A model generated the notes under the pieces. It was not told the DNA's origin and did not search any database. It worked only from the letters and a program-made list of their open reading frames with translations. A program made the position numbers and the translations under genes. Of a DNA stretch of 64,000 nucleotides, positions 10,122 to 20,418 are shown piece by piece. The first letter of the stretch is position 1, and each line of letters starts with the position of its first letter. Source of the DNA: Coleophoma eucalyptorum (lineage: Eukaryota; Ascomycota; Leotiomycetes; Helotiales; Dermateaceae); NCBI GenBank assembly GCA_026120035.1, contig JALRME010000050.1, forward strand, positions 117,826-181,825, written 5' to 3'.

Positions 10122-13100
10122 GGTGAGGGTTGAAAAGGGGAATGGGGGGCACGCGACGATGCCTCGTTTGAATGGGGCGTGCCTGGGGTGGAGGGCGAGA
10201 CTGGACAGTGGTGAGCAGGATTGAAATGATGTGCTTGAAAGAGAGGACGCAACAAGAGGGGGTGACCGCAAGTTTTAACATCCCCGGGAGGCTATTATAT
10301 AAGAAGTACCTAATAGTTCCGAGGATGATACGAGGGATCAATTACTACCAAGTGATGGTCATTCTACGGGTGGAATTTTGGGGTCAAGGCGGGGTTGCTG
10401 GTCGTAAGATGTCTGGAATGGCCAGTCTAAGGCGAAATACTCGGTCCTTAGTGGCCGGCAGCAGGTCTACCCCGTGTCTACCCAGGACTACACAGGACCC
10501 TGAAGAGGTGAAGCTATCTACAGCCAATGCCAGGAGCGGGAAATTTGTGGGATCTAGTCGGTCGTCGCTCATTTCCGTATCCATTGCTCAGGATTCAGCC
10601 GATGGGCGCTCGCTGCTAATGACGTTCTATGCAGACTTCTTTTCCAACTTGGTGATGTCCAGCTGCCTCCCACGAAAACGGTGTGGATTTGGACGAGCGG
10701 GTACTGTGGGTCTCATAACGCGATGGATGCTTTTCTCCAGTTTCTCTTACTTGATATTCCTGAACTTCCTGCCACTAAGTGGTAAGCGAGTCAGGGATCA
10801 TTGCGGCAATCCAACTGCAGAATTTTTAAGGGATGTCATGCAATCTCGAATACAAATACCAAACAATTTTCCAAGGAAGAGGAGGTAAACAGAGAAAACT
10901 GGGTGCAAGCATCTGGACCCCTTGGGCATTCAGTCTTGTGCAGCATTGGAAAGAGAGAGTCTAGAAAGTGAATTGTACGGCAGCATGATGGAGTTCGGCA
11001 CTGCTCGATTAAGATTTGAGGCGCACGGGAACCGCCCGCCTTAACTTTAGGAGCGAACATCACTTGCAAGCGAGCGCCAAGCCTGGCTGCGTGGACTGTT
11101 CATACACCTAGTTGAGCGAAATTTTTCACAAAGGATGCGCTCTTGTCGGGTATTGACGGGCTTACTTGTGTCGTTCTAGAAGAACTGCTGTAACAGACAA
11201 GCCTCATCGTCATGCTTGGCTTACCGTGGCTTCTGAGAATCTTCCGGGAAGGGTCGAGTAAGCAAGCCTTGACCGGCATTACAATGTTGTAACCGGCGAC
11301 TAATCGCCACGACAGATGCGGAATCGTTCTTGTCTGATGTAACGTCGTGCCTACATCACTCTCAGGCCTCTTCTGAATGACCTCATTTTCGTCTCTCATG
11401 CTCACCTGATTTCAAAGCATTCTTGCCTTGGTCTGTTCAAATCAAAATCCAGCTGTACATACTACTTTGGATACGTCATTTGGGAGGCTCGACACTGAAC
11501 TCAATTCACTCAGTTTACCACGGTAGCTTAGTCCGACAAGAGCCTACATCGTAAATGACTTCTCAATTCCTGCCTATAAACCTATTGTCATTCGATATTT
11601 GCCGTGGATTTCCTTCTTGTACTTCTTATAAATCTGTACGATTAAGTATGTCAATTAAGCATGCAGCTTCGCTTAATCTCTAGAATCTCAAGGTGTTGTG
11701 GAAGAATCGCTACCAAATGTGTGCATTCCACGCAAGCATTTGCTTTATTCGGGCTCTCCGACGTCTCGGAATGGCCTCGATTAATTTATAATCTCGCACG
11801 ATTTCAGAGTATTCTCATGGCTCAGGCTGTTCCAAGACTTGCTAACATACTATTTTGGAGATATCATTTCGGCCCGAATTAGATCCGCCCAGATTGCACC
11901 TGAAAATTCGGTTCCACGTGTAGTGCTTCGCTTCACTTTGATCATATTACACTTATAGAATACTAAGCAGCATGATAGCGGCTACTACATATTGTCCGAA
12001 TTGAGAGCAGCAATATAATGGAATCTGTTTGTGCGGATAATTCAATTCTTTTTAGTAAAAGAAGGAACATCGCATTATGGTAGAATAAAAGAAGCGTTAA
12101 TAGTATTTGTAAAAGGAATGCATTGGTTATAACATAGCGAATGAAAAGACTCGAGAGACTATCAGTTTAGTTTTAGCTGTACCGTTGCAGGTTAAACCCG
12201 AAGAAAACGGATGGTTTTCTACGCAGATTCCAGAGGACCACGGAAATAACCGTAGGAAGGTAGACCGTCGACTTAGCATTCCTACCAGGAATGCCCGGCA
12301 CAGGTGAAGGTCTCGGTCGGAATTATTATACTACGGCCGGCAGCTACGAGAGGTTGCTCACATGATAAATAACTATTGTCTGACTGTCTCCGCGACGAAG
12401 CCTACATACTGACATCCATTATCTTCTGTGAAGAATTCTCTTGTCCTTCAGAATCTCCAGAGGCTCCCTTTAAGACATACATGGTTCTTAGTAGTCCATA
12501 TATGACGGCGAGTTCTGCACCTGGAATTATGGCCCGAGCTTGGCCCTGGCCTTGATACATGGAATGTGAGATGCTAATTCCGGTCTCCTGTCTCGCAGTT
12601 ACAAAATTTTTGTGAGATTGCTCTTTTGATAGCATTAAATGACTTTTGCTCCTTCTTAATCCAAGTCATTCCCGTACTAACACGACCCATTATCGGTTTT
12701 GCCGCTGTTAACCATTTCCTAATTGATCCAGTCAATTCTTTGTAAATCTAATAAATCACGTAGTATAGCCGAATGGTCAGCGCAGCCGGGAATAAGGCCT
12801 TTGTAGTAGAACAGTATACAGAAGAATCTCTGCAACATATTGTCATCTTTTGAGGCAGACCAATCCACGAATCTTTGATACAGCCAGGGACAATGGCTCC
12901 AATAGAAGTCTGTTCAACTCTTACATAATAAGTTTATGGAGTGGTAATAAGGCAATCCTGCATATAAAATTCTGGAATCAAGAGGTCATGTGATCACGCG
13001 ACAATACAGGTAAATGAGCGCTCCAAGCAGTTCTGCCCCTTTCACTTCTATAACCTCAATTAACGCTACGCACCGTTCATTGCAACATGGAGCACAAATC

Positions 13101-13321
13101 CTGGCTCAAATTTCTTTCAAAATCCTGTAGAAAGGTACTAACGGTAAGGTTCATTGGGACAATCCAAAGACTAAGCCTCATTGTGGCGTGAAATGTTGGG
13201 CAGCTAATAATAAGCAATGTGAACTTCCAGGTATAAGTAAGTACTCCTACTTGTATCTGCAAGCAGAGATTCTTCCATCGTTGCCGTCATTTAAAACTCA
13301 AAATCACTTTTAAAAGCAATT
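10122..13321. other. Intergenic stretch between permease and HET gene
   Basis: Shared upstream region of two divergently transcribed genes (permease on -, HET protein on +), 3.2 kb. Frames here are short or lie antisense to each other and contain no domain I recognise. The first several hundred bases belong to the permease promoter and leader. The rest looks like non-coding or decayed DNA. Confidence 0.5.
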
Positions 13322-15196
13322 ATGTTCCAATACCAAGCATTAGATTACAGTAAGAATGAGACTCGATTAATTCATCTCGCAAAAGGTCAAAACGACGACC
13401 CAATTTGCTGCAAACTTGTTCATGTTTCCTTAGAGAATAAGCCATTTTATCACGCTCTCTCCTACTGCTGGGGTAGTGTTGCTGAGCCTCAAACGATTGA
13501 TATCGAAGGATGCCAGATGGAAGTGACCAATAACCTTTTCTTGGCCATGAGCGCGTTGCGGTCCAAAACCGAAGAAAAGATTCTTTGGATTGACGCCTTG
13601 TGCATTAATCAACAAGATCTCACCGATCGTAGTGAACAAGTCAAACAAATGCGGTACATCTACGAAGTTGCAACCGTCGTAGATGTCTGGTTGGGATCTG
13701 AGGCTGATGGGAGTTCCGGCGCATTCGATATTGTGCGCAAGATGCGTGTTGGTCTGTACTCAAGTGATCAAGCCAAAGGATTGCTTAAGACGTCTAATGG
13801 AGATTCAAACTTCCGAGCCTTGGTTCCTCTTTTTCAGCGTGAGTACTGGAAGCGCACGTGGGTCATCCAGGAATTTTCTCTTGGAAAAGAGGTCATAGTT
13901 CATTGTGGGCCAGAATCTGTAACTCGTGGTGAGCTTGAGGCAGTTGCCGGAATGTCTCTGCAATGGGGTGTCGAGTTTTCTTCGGCTTTCTCAGGTGACT
14001 TTAGAGGAGCTATGGACTCATTGGATGGGCAAAACTTCTTGCCAGGAGACTTTTCCACATCATATCCCGGGGTAGAAGCCTCCTCAATGTCTTTACTAGC
14101 GACTGGAGGACCGATAACATTACGGCCATCAAAAGGCAAAAGCCTATATCATGACGAATCAGGTACACCTGAACTACTCGATTGTCTGATCTGGCACCGA
14201 TTCAAAGACGCAACAAATCCAGTGGATAAGGTGTACGGCCTTGCTGGTATATCCCTCGGCGAAGAATTCTTGAAACTGGCTGACTATAGCCGTTCCGTGA
14301 AACAGGTCTATCAGGATGTCGTCAAGTATGTTGTGGAGACAACTCAGAAACTTGATATTATCTGTGCATCAAGAGTAGGGCCAGACTCAGCAAATCTTCC
14401 CTCATGGGCCCCCGACTGGCGCAACTATGAATACAAGCACCGAGCCCGAGATCTTTATTATTCTCCGCAGAAGTTCTCCGCTGCTGGGGACACTTTGGCA
14501 AATACCACTTTCTCACCTGACGGCAGTATCTTGACCGCTCAGGGTGTCATAATCGATTCAATGAACAGTGTATGCTCACCTTGTATCATGGAGCATGTCC
14601 AGGATATCAATCGGGCCATTGAGGCCTTTCACCAATGGCATGATGTATTTGTCCAAGTCAAGGGACCTGACGTGGAACATGGTATCAGCTTCTGCAATGC
14701 GCTCTGGTGCAGTAGTGGGGATGGGTTGCTAAACCCACTCATGGTGGCAGGTTGTACAATTGCAGCCTTTATCATTATTCTCCCGATGGCTGTAAAAGGG
14801 TACGAATTCTCGCCAGCATTAAAAGCATGGAAGGAACAATTGACAGATCCCAAGAATGCAAATCTATGGAACAATATGCAGAAATCATTTGAAACCTGGG
14901 TGAGAAAATGCGGGGAGAGAATGCATAAAAGAAACTTCTTGGTCTCCAACAACGGACATGTTGGGATGGGTCCTCAGAATATCGAGAGTGGGGATTATAT
15001 TTGTATATTGTTTGGCTGTTCGTACCCTGTTGCATTGCGTTATTGTGAAGAACACTTTATTTTTGTTGGTGAAGTATATATTGAAGAATATATGCAAGGG
15101 GAGGCCTTGAAGGAACTAAAGAGAGATGAAGCTGGGGAATTACTGGAGAAGAATTCAGATGGCGAACAAATCGTGTTCAATTTTGAGATTCACTAG
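13322..15196 (+). CDS. Heterokaryon-incompatibility (HET) domain protein
   Basis: A single-exon gene of 624 residues with a complete N-terminal HET domain (about residues 40-190). The three conserved blocks are all visible: YHALSYCWGS near residue 43, LWIDALCINQQD near 90 followed by RSEQVKQMRYIYEVATVVDV, and REYWKRTWVIQEFSLG near 175. HET proteins trigger cell death after fusion of unlike hyphae and are related to TIR-type immune domains. The middle holds SWAPDWRN, common in this group. A hydrophobic segment (about 475-490, AAFIIILPMAV) may be a membrane helix. The C-terminus carries the usual SGDYICILFGCSYPVALR block found after many HET domains. No partner such as an NLR or a second het gene is adjacent. 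The ATG at 13322 is the first in the frame and sits three residues before the domain's usual lead-in. Confidence 0.9.
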   Translation: MFQYQALDYSKNETRLIHLAKGQNDDPICCKLVHVSLENKPFYHALSYCWGSVAEPQTIDIEGCQMEVTNNLFLAMSALRSKTEEKILWIDALCINQQDLTDRSEQVKQMRYIYEVATVVDVWLGSEADGSSGAFDIVRKMRVGLYSSDQAKGLLKTSNGDSNFRALVPLFQREYWKRTWVIQEFSLGKEVIVHCGPESVTRGELEAVAGMSLQWGVEFSSAFSGDFRGAMDSLDGQNFLPGDFSTSYPGVEASSMSLLATGGPITLRPSKGKSLYHDESGTPELLDCLIWHRFKDATNPVDKVYGLAGISLGEEFLKLADYSRSVKQVYQDVVKYVVETTQKLDIICASRVGPDSANLPSWAPDWRNYEYKHRARDLYYSPQKFSAAGDTLANTTFSPDGSILTAQGVIIDSMNSVCSPCIMEHVQDINRAIEAFHQWHDVFVQVKGPDVEHGISFCNALWCSSGDGLLNPLMVAGCTIAAFIIILPMAVKGYEFSPALKAWKEQLTDPKNANLWNNMQKSFETWVRKCGERMHKRNFLVSNNGHVGMGPQNIESGDYICILFGCSYPVALRYCEEHFIFVGEVYIEEYMQGEALKELKRDEAGELLEKNSDGEQIVFNFEIH

Positions 15197-15409
15197 CTTA
15201 TTTAGAAAATATGAGAATGGCTGGCGAGCTTCTTCTGTAGGAGTCGTGCCCATGGAGTTAGTGTGAGAATAAAGACATGCCTTAAGTAGTGGACAATCTT
15301 GTTCGGGTGGTCAAGCCACTAAGGAATCGAAGTTGCCAGCAATTCGCACCCAACCACAAACGAATTTGCCTACCTTTTTTACTGGACTCGCAGCATTTAT
15401 AGGCCTTCT

Positions 15410-15706
15410 CTAGCTGGAAGTGCCAGGAAAGAAGTTACGAAGCATTTGTTTGGCGATGGCACGCCTATCTCTAAGAAATATCTTGCTCATCTCGTGAGGA
15501 TCACTAATGAAATTCAAGTGCTTCATAAATGGAAGCGTGGAGACGTGCTCGTATATGATAATATCATTGTGCAGCACGGCAGGCAACCCTGGGAGGGCCA
15601 GCAGTCTCACCATGTCGTGCTTGCTAGTCTATTTGATGGCGAAAGCGTTCCAGGCGCCTGTGGATTTGGGGAGTGGGCTGAGGTAGTTCAAGCGCTTGAC
15701 CGGTAG
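15410..15706 (+). pseudogene. C-terminal fragment of a TauD/TfdA-family dioxygenase
   Basis: An open stretch reads GDGTPISKKYL, then KWKRGDVLVYDNIIVQHGRQ and PWEGQ, followed by VVLASLFDGES. This is the end of fungal TauD/TfdA-type 2-oxoglutarate-Fe(II) dioxygenases: the GD-hydrophobic-DN strand, the third iron-binding His (QHGR) and the Arg that binds 2-oxoglutarate. The N-terminal two thirds, including the HxD iron site, cannot be found upstream; sequence before about 15410 has stops in this frame. It is therefore a truncated copy, about 87 residues, lying between the HET gene and the P450 gene. Confidence 0.7.
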
Positions 15707-16108
15707 TAGTTCAGCCTGGAGATATTCTCTTTGTACCGTAAGTTTCATGCTCCTTAAGATATCAATATATCAGAAAATTGAGGAAGATCAGCGTGAAAAC
15801 TAAAGAATTCAAAAACCCTCATGCTGCGCACTTTCTGTCGATGTAGCATACATGATAATAATTTCTTAGATTTGTCTTGCTGCCAGTTTTTACTTGTATT
15901 TACAGCCGAATCAAGTAAATTTGTAATCCTATTATGAAATTATCAATAAAAAGTTACTATGGTTACCGCGGCTCGTTTGAGTACACGTGTACAACTCTTG
16001 CTCCCACACCTGAATAAGTATCTACAAAATAAAAAGATATTTTGGCAATATAAGATTGCTGATATCGCCATAAGCCTTGGTGGCATCACTTTTGGTGCAT
16101 TCCAAATG

Positions 16109-18049
16109 CTATCGAGCAGTCGCGAGGATCTGCAGCTTCCTAGCATCTTTGTTTGACCATGCATTGAAGTAATCGGCTGTAATTTCCATATCAGAATCGT
16201 CCGTCTCATGCACTGTGACGTTATAACGGCGCAATAGCATTCCTAATGTGATGTAGATTTCAGAAAATGCAAGACTAGTTGTAAGTTAGTTGATATCGCT
16301 TATCAAAATCAAGGCAGATCAAGAGTGACTTACTTCATCCCGATGCATTGCCGACTGCCCTTTGAGAATGAGACCAAATATTTTTCTAGCTCTTTTACCC
16401 TGCCTACCCAGCGGTCCGGATTGAACGTAAACGGATCTGGGAAGATAGCCTCATCGGTGTGCACCATGTATGCACTCATTCCGACTTGGACCTGAATTTG
16501 AGCCAATCTATTAGTCATTTAACTCGGTAGAATTCATAGGTCATGTGTGGTAGACTACTTACGCCTGGTGGTAAGAAGTATTTATCATATTCAAATCCTG
16601 ATTGCGGAACGATCCTAGGTAGTCGACTAACAACTCCAAAAGAAAGTCTCAGTCCTTCATATATCACTGCAGTCTAGGATCGTAGTCAGCTTGGTTTTTC
16701 GAATATTTGACAACATATACAATTCTAGACTGGAAAACTCACCAGAAATGGGAGAGATTCCAGCTTCGTCAGGCTCATTTCTTCCAGAGGATCAGGGAAT
16801 GCTGCATCGAGTTCTCGCTGTAGCCTCCCGAGGATCTTCAGATTTTTAGATACCGAATATGTAATTGTCGTCATTGCATGTGCTGTTGTCTGCAGAGCAA
16901 TATTAGAAATTTCGTTTTGAACCATGGCTAGATTGCCGAGGTCCACATACCTCTACAGCTGCGACATATATGAGAGCTCCAACACCGGTCATCGTCTCTA
17001 GATCCTCCTCTTTCTTGCCCTTTATCATACTTGTCTCGTCAAGTAAAGCGTGGAATATCGTCGGGGGATCTTTATAATCAGCCCGCCGTGTTTCTGCCTT
17101 GATGCGTATCACTTGGTTGCGGCAAGTCTAAATTTCATTTGTCAGCATACTCAATTATTCTTCAAAAGCCTCACATACCTCCATAACCCCAAGAAAATTG
17201 CCCACTGCCCTATCCATCATTGCGACGTATTTTGGGGGCGTAAGATTTAGAATCCTCGTAACGCGGGGAAAATAGAGTCGAGTCCACATAGCTTGCTGTA
17301 CCGTGGCCAGGTCATCATGAAACTGCGCTGCGAAATCATCCTTGAGGATTGTTTGGTCATCCCAACCCCAAGCTACTTCTGTGATCACGTCTGTTGTGAT
17401 GCAGCGGAAGCATCGATGAACCGGAATAGGTTTCTTCTCGGCAACTAATGTGCTCACGCGATCTGCAAAACGAGCCACTTCTGCTTGTACAACCTTCTGC
17501 ATGGGTCCCAGAACGTTGCGCCGAGCAAAAAACTGACTAACGGGCTCTCGCCCTTCGCGATGTTTCGCATTATCATTCACTGTGAAGAATGTGGGTGGCC
17601 CAAAAGCGACTTGGTAATACCACTCATCCTTTCCGAAGCCACTGCCAACATGGTAAATGCGCTCATACGTATCCGAGTCCGCTATGTGAACACCATTGGG
17701 TGAAATTCTGATTATGGGACCTTTATTTAATGTTAACCTCCAAACTGCCAAATTTGTGTTGGGGCTAGTCAGGGAGTGGATGATAGCAAGGCGAAGATAG
17801 AGATAACGAACCATAGATTTTATGAAGCTCCTTCAACTCGAACGGCAAATGACCTCCTCTCCAAACATTCTCATAAACTTCCCACCAGCTTGTGAGCGCC
17901 GCAATCTTCGGTCCTGGAACCTTTGCCAGCGGATGTAGGAAGAGCCGATAAGTAGCTAATACAATTGCATACGAGATAACCGCAGCCGCCAATGCAGTCA
18001 GCGAGAAGTACGACCCCCAGAAGCCATCCAAAAAGCTTGCCGCCCCCAT
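16109..18049 (-). CDS. Cytochrome P450 monooxygenase
   Basis: A microsomal heme oxygenase, complete. Exons begin at 18049-17812, 17720-17179, 17127-16951 and 16889-16743, then continue through three further exons to the stop at 16109. Most introns are 50-95 bp; the first has an unusual GTTCGT donor. The start gives MGAASFLDG, followed by a membrane anchor and the [10 protein letters not shown] hinge. Visible P450 hallmarks are the I-helix AAVETT (the exon 3/4 junction falls inside it), the K-helix EGLR, the FNPDRW meander and the heme loop [10 protein letters not shown] with its Cys ligand. The I-helix has Glu instead of the usual Asp, which is tolerated in many fungal P450s. The overall look is of the trichodiene-oxygenase-like group often found in secondary metabolism. 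It is transcribed away from the methyltransferase at 18672, so the two may be co-regulated. The substrate is unknown. Confidence 0.9.
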
Positions 18050-18671
18050 GGTCCAAGAGATCAAAGCAGAACAGGGTGCTTTACAAACCCAAGTATTTGG
18101 CGCTGTTCGAAACAATGGCTGATCCTGGAGACTTTACGAATAATACGAACGGGAAGAACATGGAAAGTGATGTGCCACACATATAAAGCCATTGTCGAGC
18201 TAGATTTCCAAAGAGCGCTAATAATGCGTCCTCCTCTCGATCCAGATATATCCGTACTATATCGCCCCTAACCATGCGTCCTCCTCTCGATCCAGGTATG
18301 GCCGTGGTGTGCCTGTCGACACATTTGCTTGCAATGCCACCGTTACATGGTGCCGTATTAACAATGACGGGGTTGGCTATTGGACCGCATTGCCTAGGTT
18401 TACAGGGATTCGACCGGAAGCCGGATATTGGCTTCCCAGTGCACGCGTACCTCTGCCCACCTCGGTATGCCTCCTTGCAGTGTGAACCTTATGCTGGGTC
18501 CAGGAGTATATAATCGATGATCGACTCCCCCTTTCCTCAAAACAAAATACTACCCACATACCCGCCAGCCGCCGGTCTGAGCTTCTTGATCGACCGCGGC
18601 AAAAGTGGTTCGTGCAGTGACCAACGTTTTTTATTATCTTGGCCTGTGTGCACCGTATAGAAAATACAAGG
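18050..18671. promoter_or_regulatory. Shared divergent promoter of P450 and methyltransferase
   Basis: The 622 bp between the two ATGs, which face away from each other, must hold both promoters and leaders. It contains a perfect 22-bp direct repeat (18224-18245 and 18274-18295, spacing 50 bp) and a TATATA-like run near 18246. Regulatory function is inferred from position only. Confidence 0.45.
18224..18295 (+). repeat. 22-bp direct repeat in divergent promoter
   Basis: Two perfect copies of ATGCGTCCTCCTCTCGATCC followed by AG, at 18224-18245 and 18274-18295. The identity continues with one mismatch (agAtat versus agGtat). The 50-bp spacing is about five helical turns, so both copies would face the same side of the DNA. 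Confidence 0.85.
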
Positions 18672-20418
18672 ATGGCTACACCCCGGCCATCGCCAACCCC
18701 CGATGACCCCGTAGGAGGGGTCCAGTTATCGGCGGGGGCCTCGCTTGTCTCCCAGCCCAGCGCTCCTGATCCCCTGAGCGAAATCGAAGCGGACTCGTCT
18801 GGTTTGAATTCTGACACCGAGTCGGTGAGGTCAATAGTCGATTCCGTGTTATCAGAAAGCGGAGTGAAGTTGGTGCTTCCTATAGATCTATGGCATGTAA
18901 TCTGTGAGGCAGATGTGATACTGACTCTTGTCTGCCCATAGTTCTGGCGATGACACCAGTTCACTTAAATCTCATGTTTTCAAATACCAGTATGTGAAAT
19001 CCTTTGCGCGGTCTACTACGTTGGAAATGGAATCTTTGGAAGCTTTGTATTAATATGTGCTATGTTTGTCTTGTCACCCATACCCCGAAAAAAAAACATT
19101 TCATTTTCTCTCCATTATTCATTACGGAGAGCCATTTTACTGTTCTTACAATCGAATAGGTACGAGAATGGAAGAAGATATCATGCATATCGAGAAGGTC
19201 AATATCTTCAGGTAACCTTCCTTATCTAGTTCAATGTGCCGTAGAAGGAAATCGACTAAACCATATCTAGCCTAATGACGAAAAAGAGCAAGAGCGTCTT
19301 GATATGGTGCGGTTCATATCAAGAAAACGAAGTGAAGTTGTGGTTTTTGACGTGCTTCGCCGCTAGGTCCATCACTGGTATCGCCTGACTTTACGTGGCG
19401 CGTTATTCCGAGCCCCCATCTTAAAGCATCCACAAAAGGTATTAGATATTGGTACTGGAACTGGTAAATCATTTCTACCTTGGCTGAATGATAAACCCGT
19501 GCTAAGATCAATAGGAATCTGGGCGATAGAGTTTGGAGAGTCAGTTCAGTCTCATAAACAGATAAGCCCGCTATTTCTGACAACCACTTCTTCATAGTGA
19601 ATTCCAGAGTGCAGAAGTTATTGGCACAGATTTGAGTGCGATTCAGCCTGCATGGTATGCTAATGAAGTCCCTGTTTAGATTCCATATACTTACTTTCCC
19701 AGGGTGCCTCCCAACGTTCAATTCATAATTGATGACGCAGAATTAGAATGGACATATCCTGAAAACAGTTTCGACTTCATTCATGCCCGCACCCTAGGGG
19801 GAAGCATAAAAGATTTCCCGAGGCTCCTGGAGCAAGCGTACCGCGCGCTTAAACCGGGAGGATGGGTTGAGTTTGATGAGTTTGAATCGTGGCTGAAATC
19901 CGATGATGGCACCCTGAAAGAAGACAGTGCTATTTCAGAATGGCAGACGCTCATGGATCAAGCATCGACAAAGTTTGGAAGAAGATTGAATATTGCTGAA
20001 ACAATTGAGCCAATGCTGAAAGCTGCAGGGTTTGTCAATACTGTAGATGACATTTACAAGGTAGGCTCACTTACTGTGAAGATGTCCTAGATGTTATTGT
20101 TAACTCTCTGGTGTGTCTAGAACCCAATGAATCCTTGGCCGAGAGATCGGCGACTGAAGGAGCTTGGAGCTTGGGGTAATTTAGCTATGGTCGAAGGCAT
20201 CGAAGCTATTTCTCTTGCCCTATTTACTAGGGTCTTGGGATGGGATAGAGCCGCAGTTGAGGTCATACTTTCTCGCGTGCGAAAGGAGCTGAGCGACCGT
20301 GAAATTCATTCTTATGCTGCGACGTGAGTATTTCCTCTGGTTTGCGTTCTCCCTCTGTAATGCTAATTTTGATGTCGGACTTAGACACTTTGTCTATGGT
20401 AGGAAACCACTGGACTGA
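18672..20418 (+). CDS. SAM-dependent methyltransferase (LaeA-like/Tam-domain family)
   Basis: Multi-exon class I methyltransferase. The low-complexity N-terminus starts MATPRPSPTP (ATG 18672). Later exons are clear. One reads YENGRRYHAYREGQ (about 19160-19211). After an intron comes PNDEKEQERLDM, and a further intron leads to VHHWYRLTLRGALFRAPI with the SAM-binding motif VLDIGTGTG. Then follow IWAIEFGE, SAEVIGTDLS, and the long exon from 19705 with FDFIHARTLGGSIKD and YRALKPGGWVEF. The final exon is HFVYGRKPLD then stop (20416-20418). All motifs are intact. The 5' part probably has one or two introns between about 18806 and 19159; I cannot decide the first donor. Family members include the regulator LaeA and many methyltransferases of unknown substrate. 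The divergent P450 suggests a joint role in making or modifying a metabolite. Confidence 0.85.

Noticed and set aside
8733..10133. Plus-strand open frames opposite the amino-acid permease
   Set aside because: They are shadows of the minus-strand gene; their protein composition is low-complexity and matches no family.
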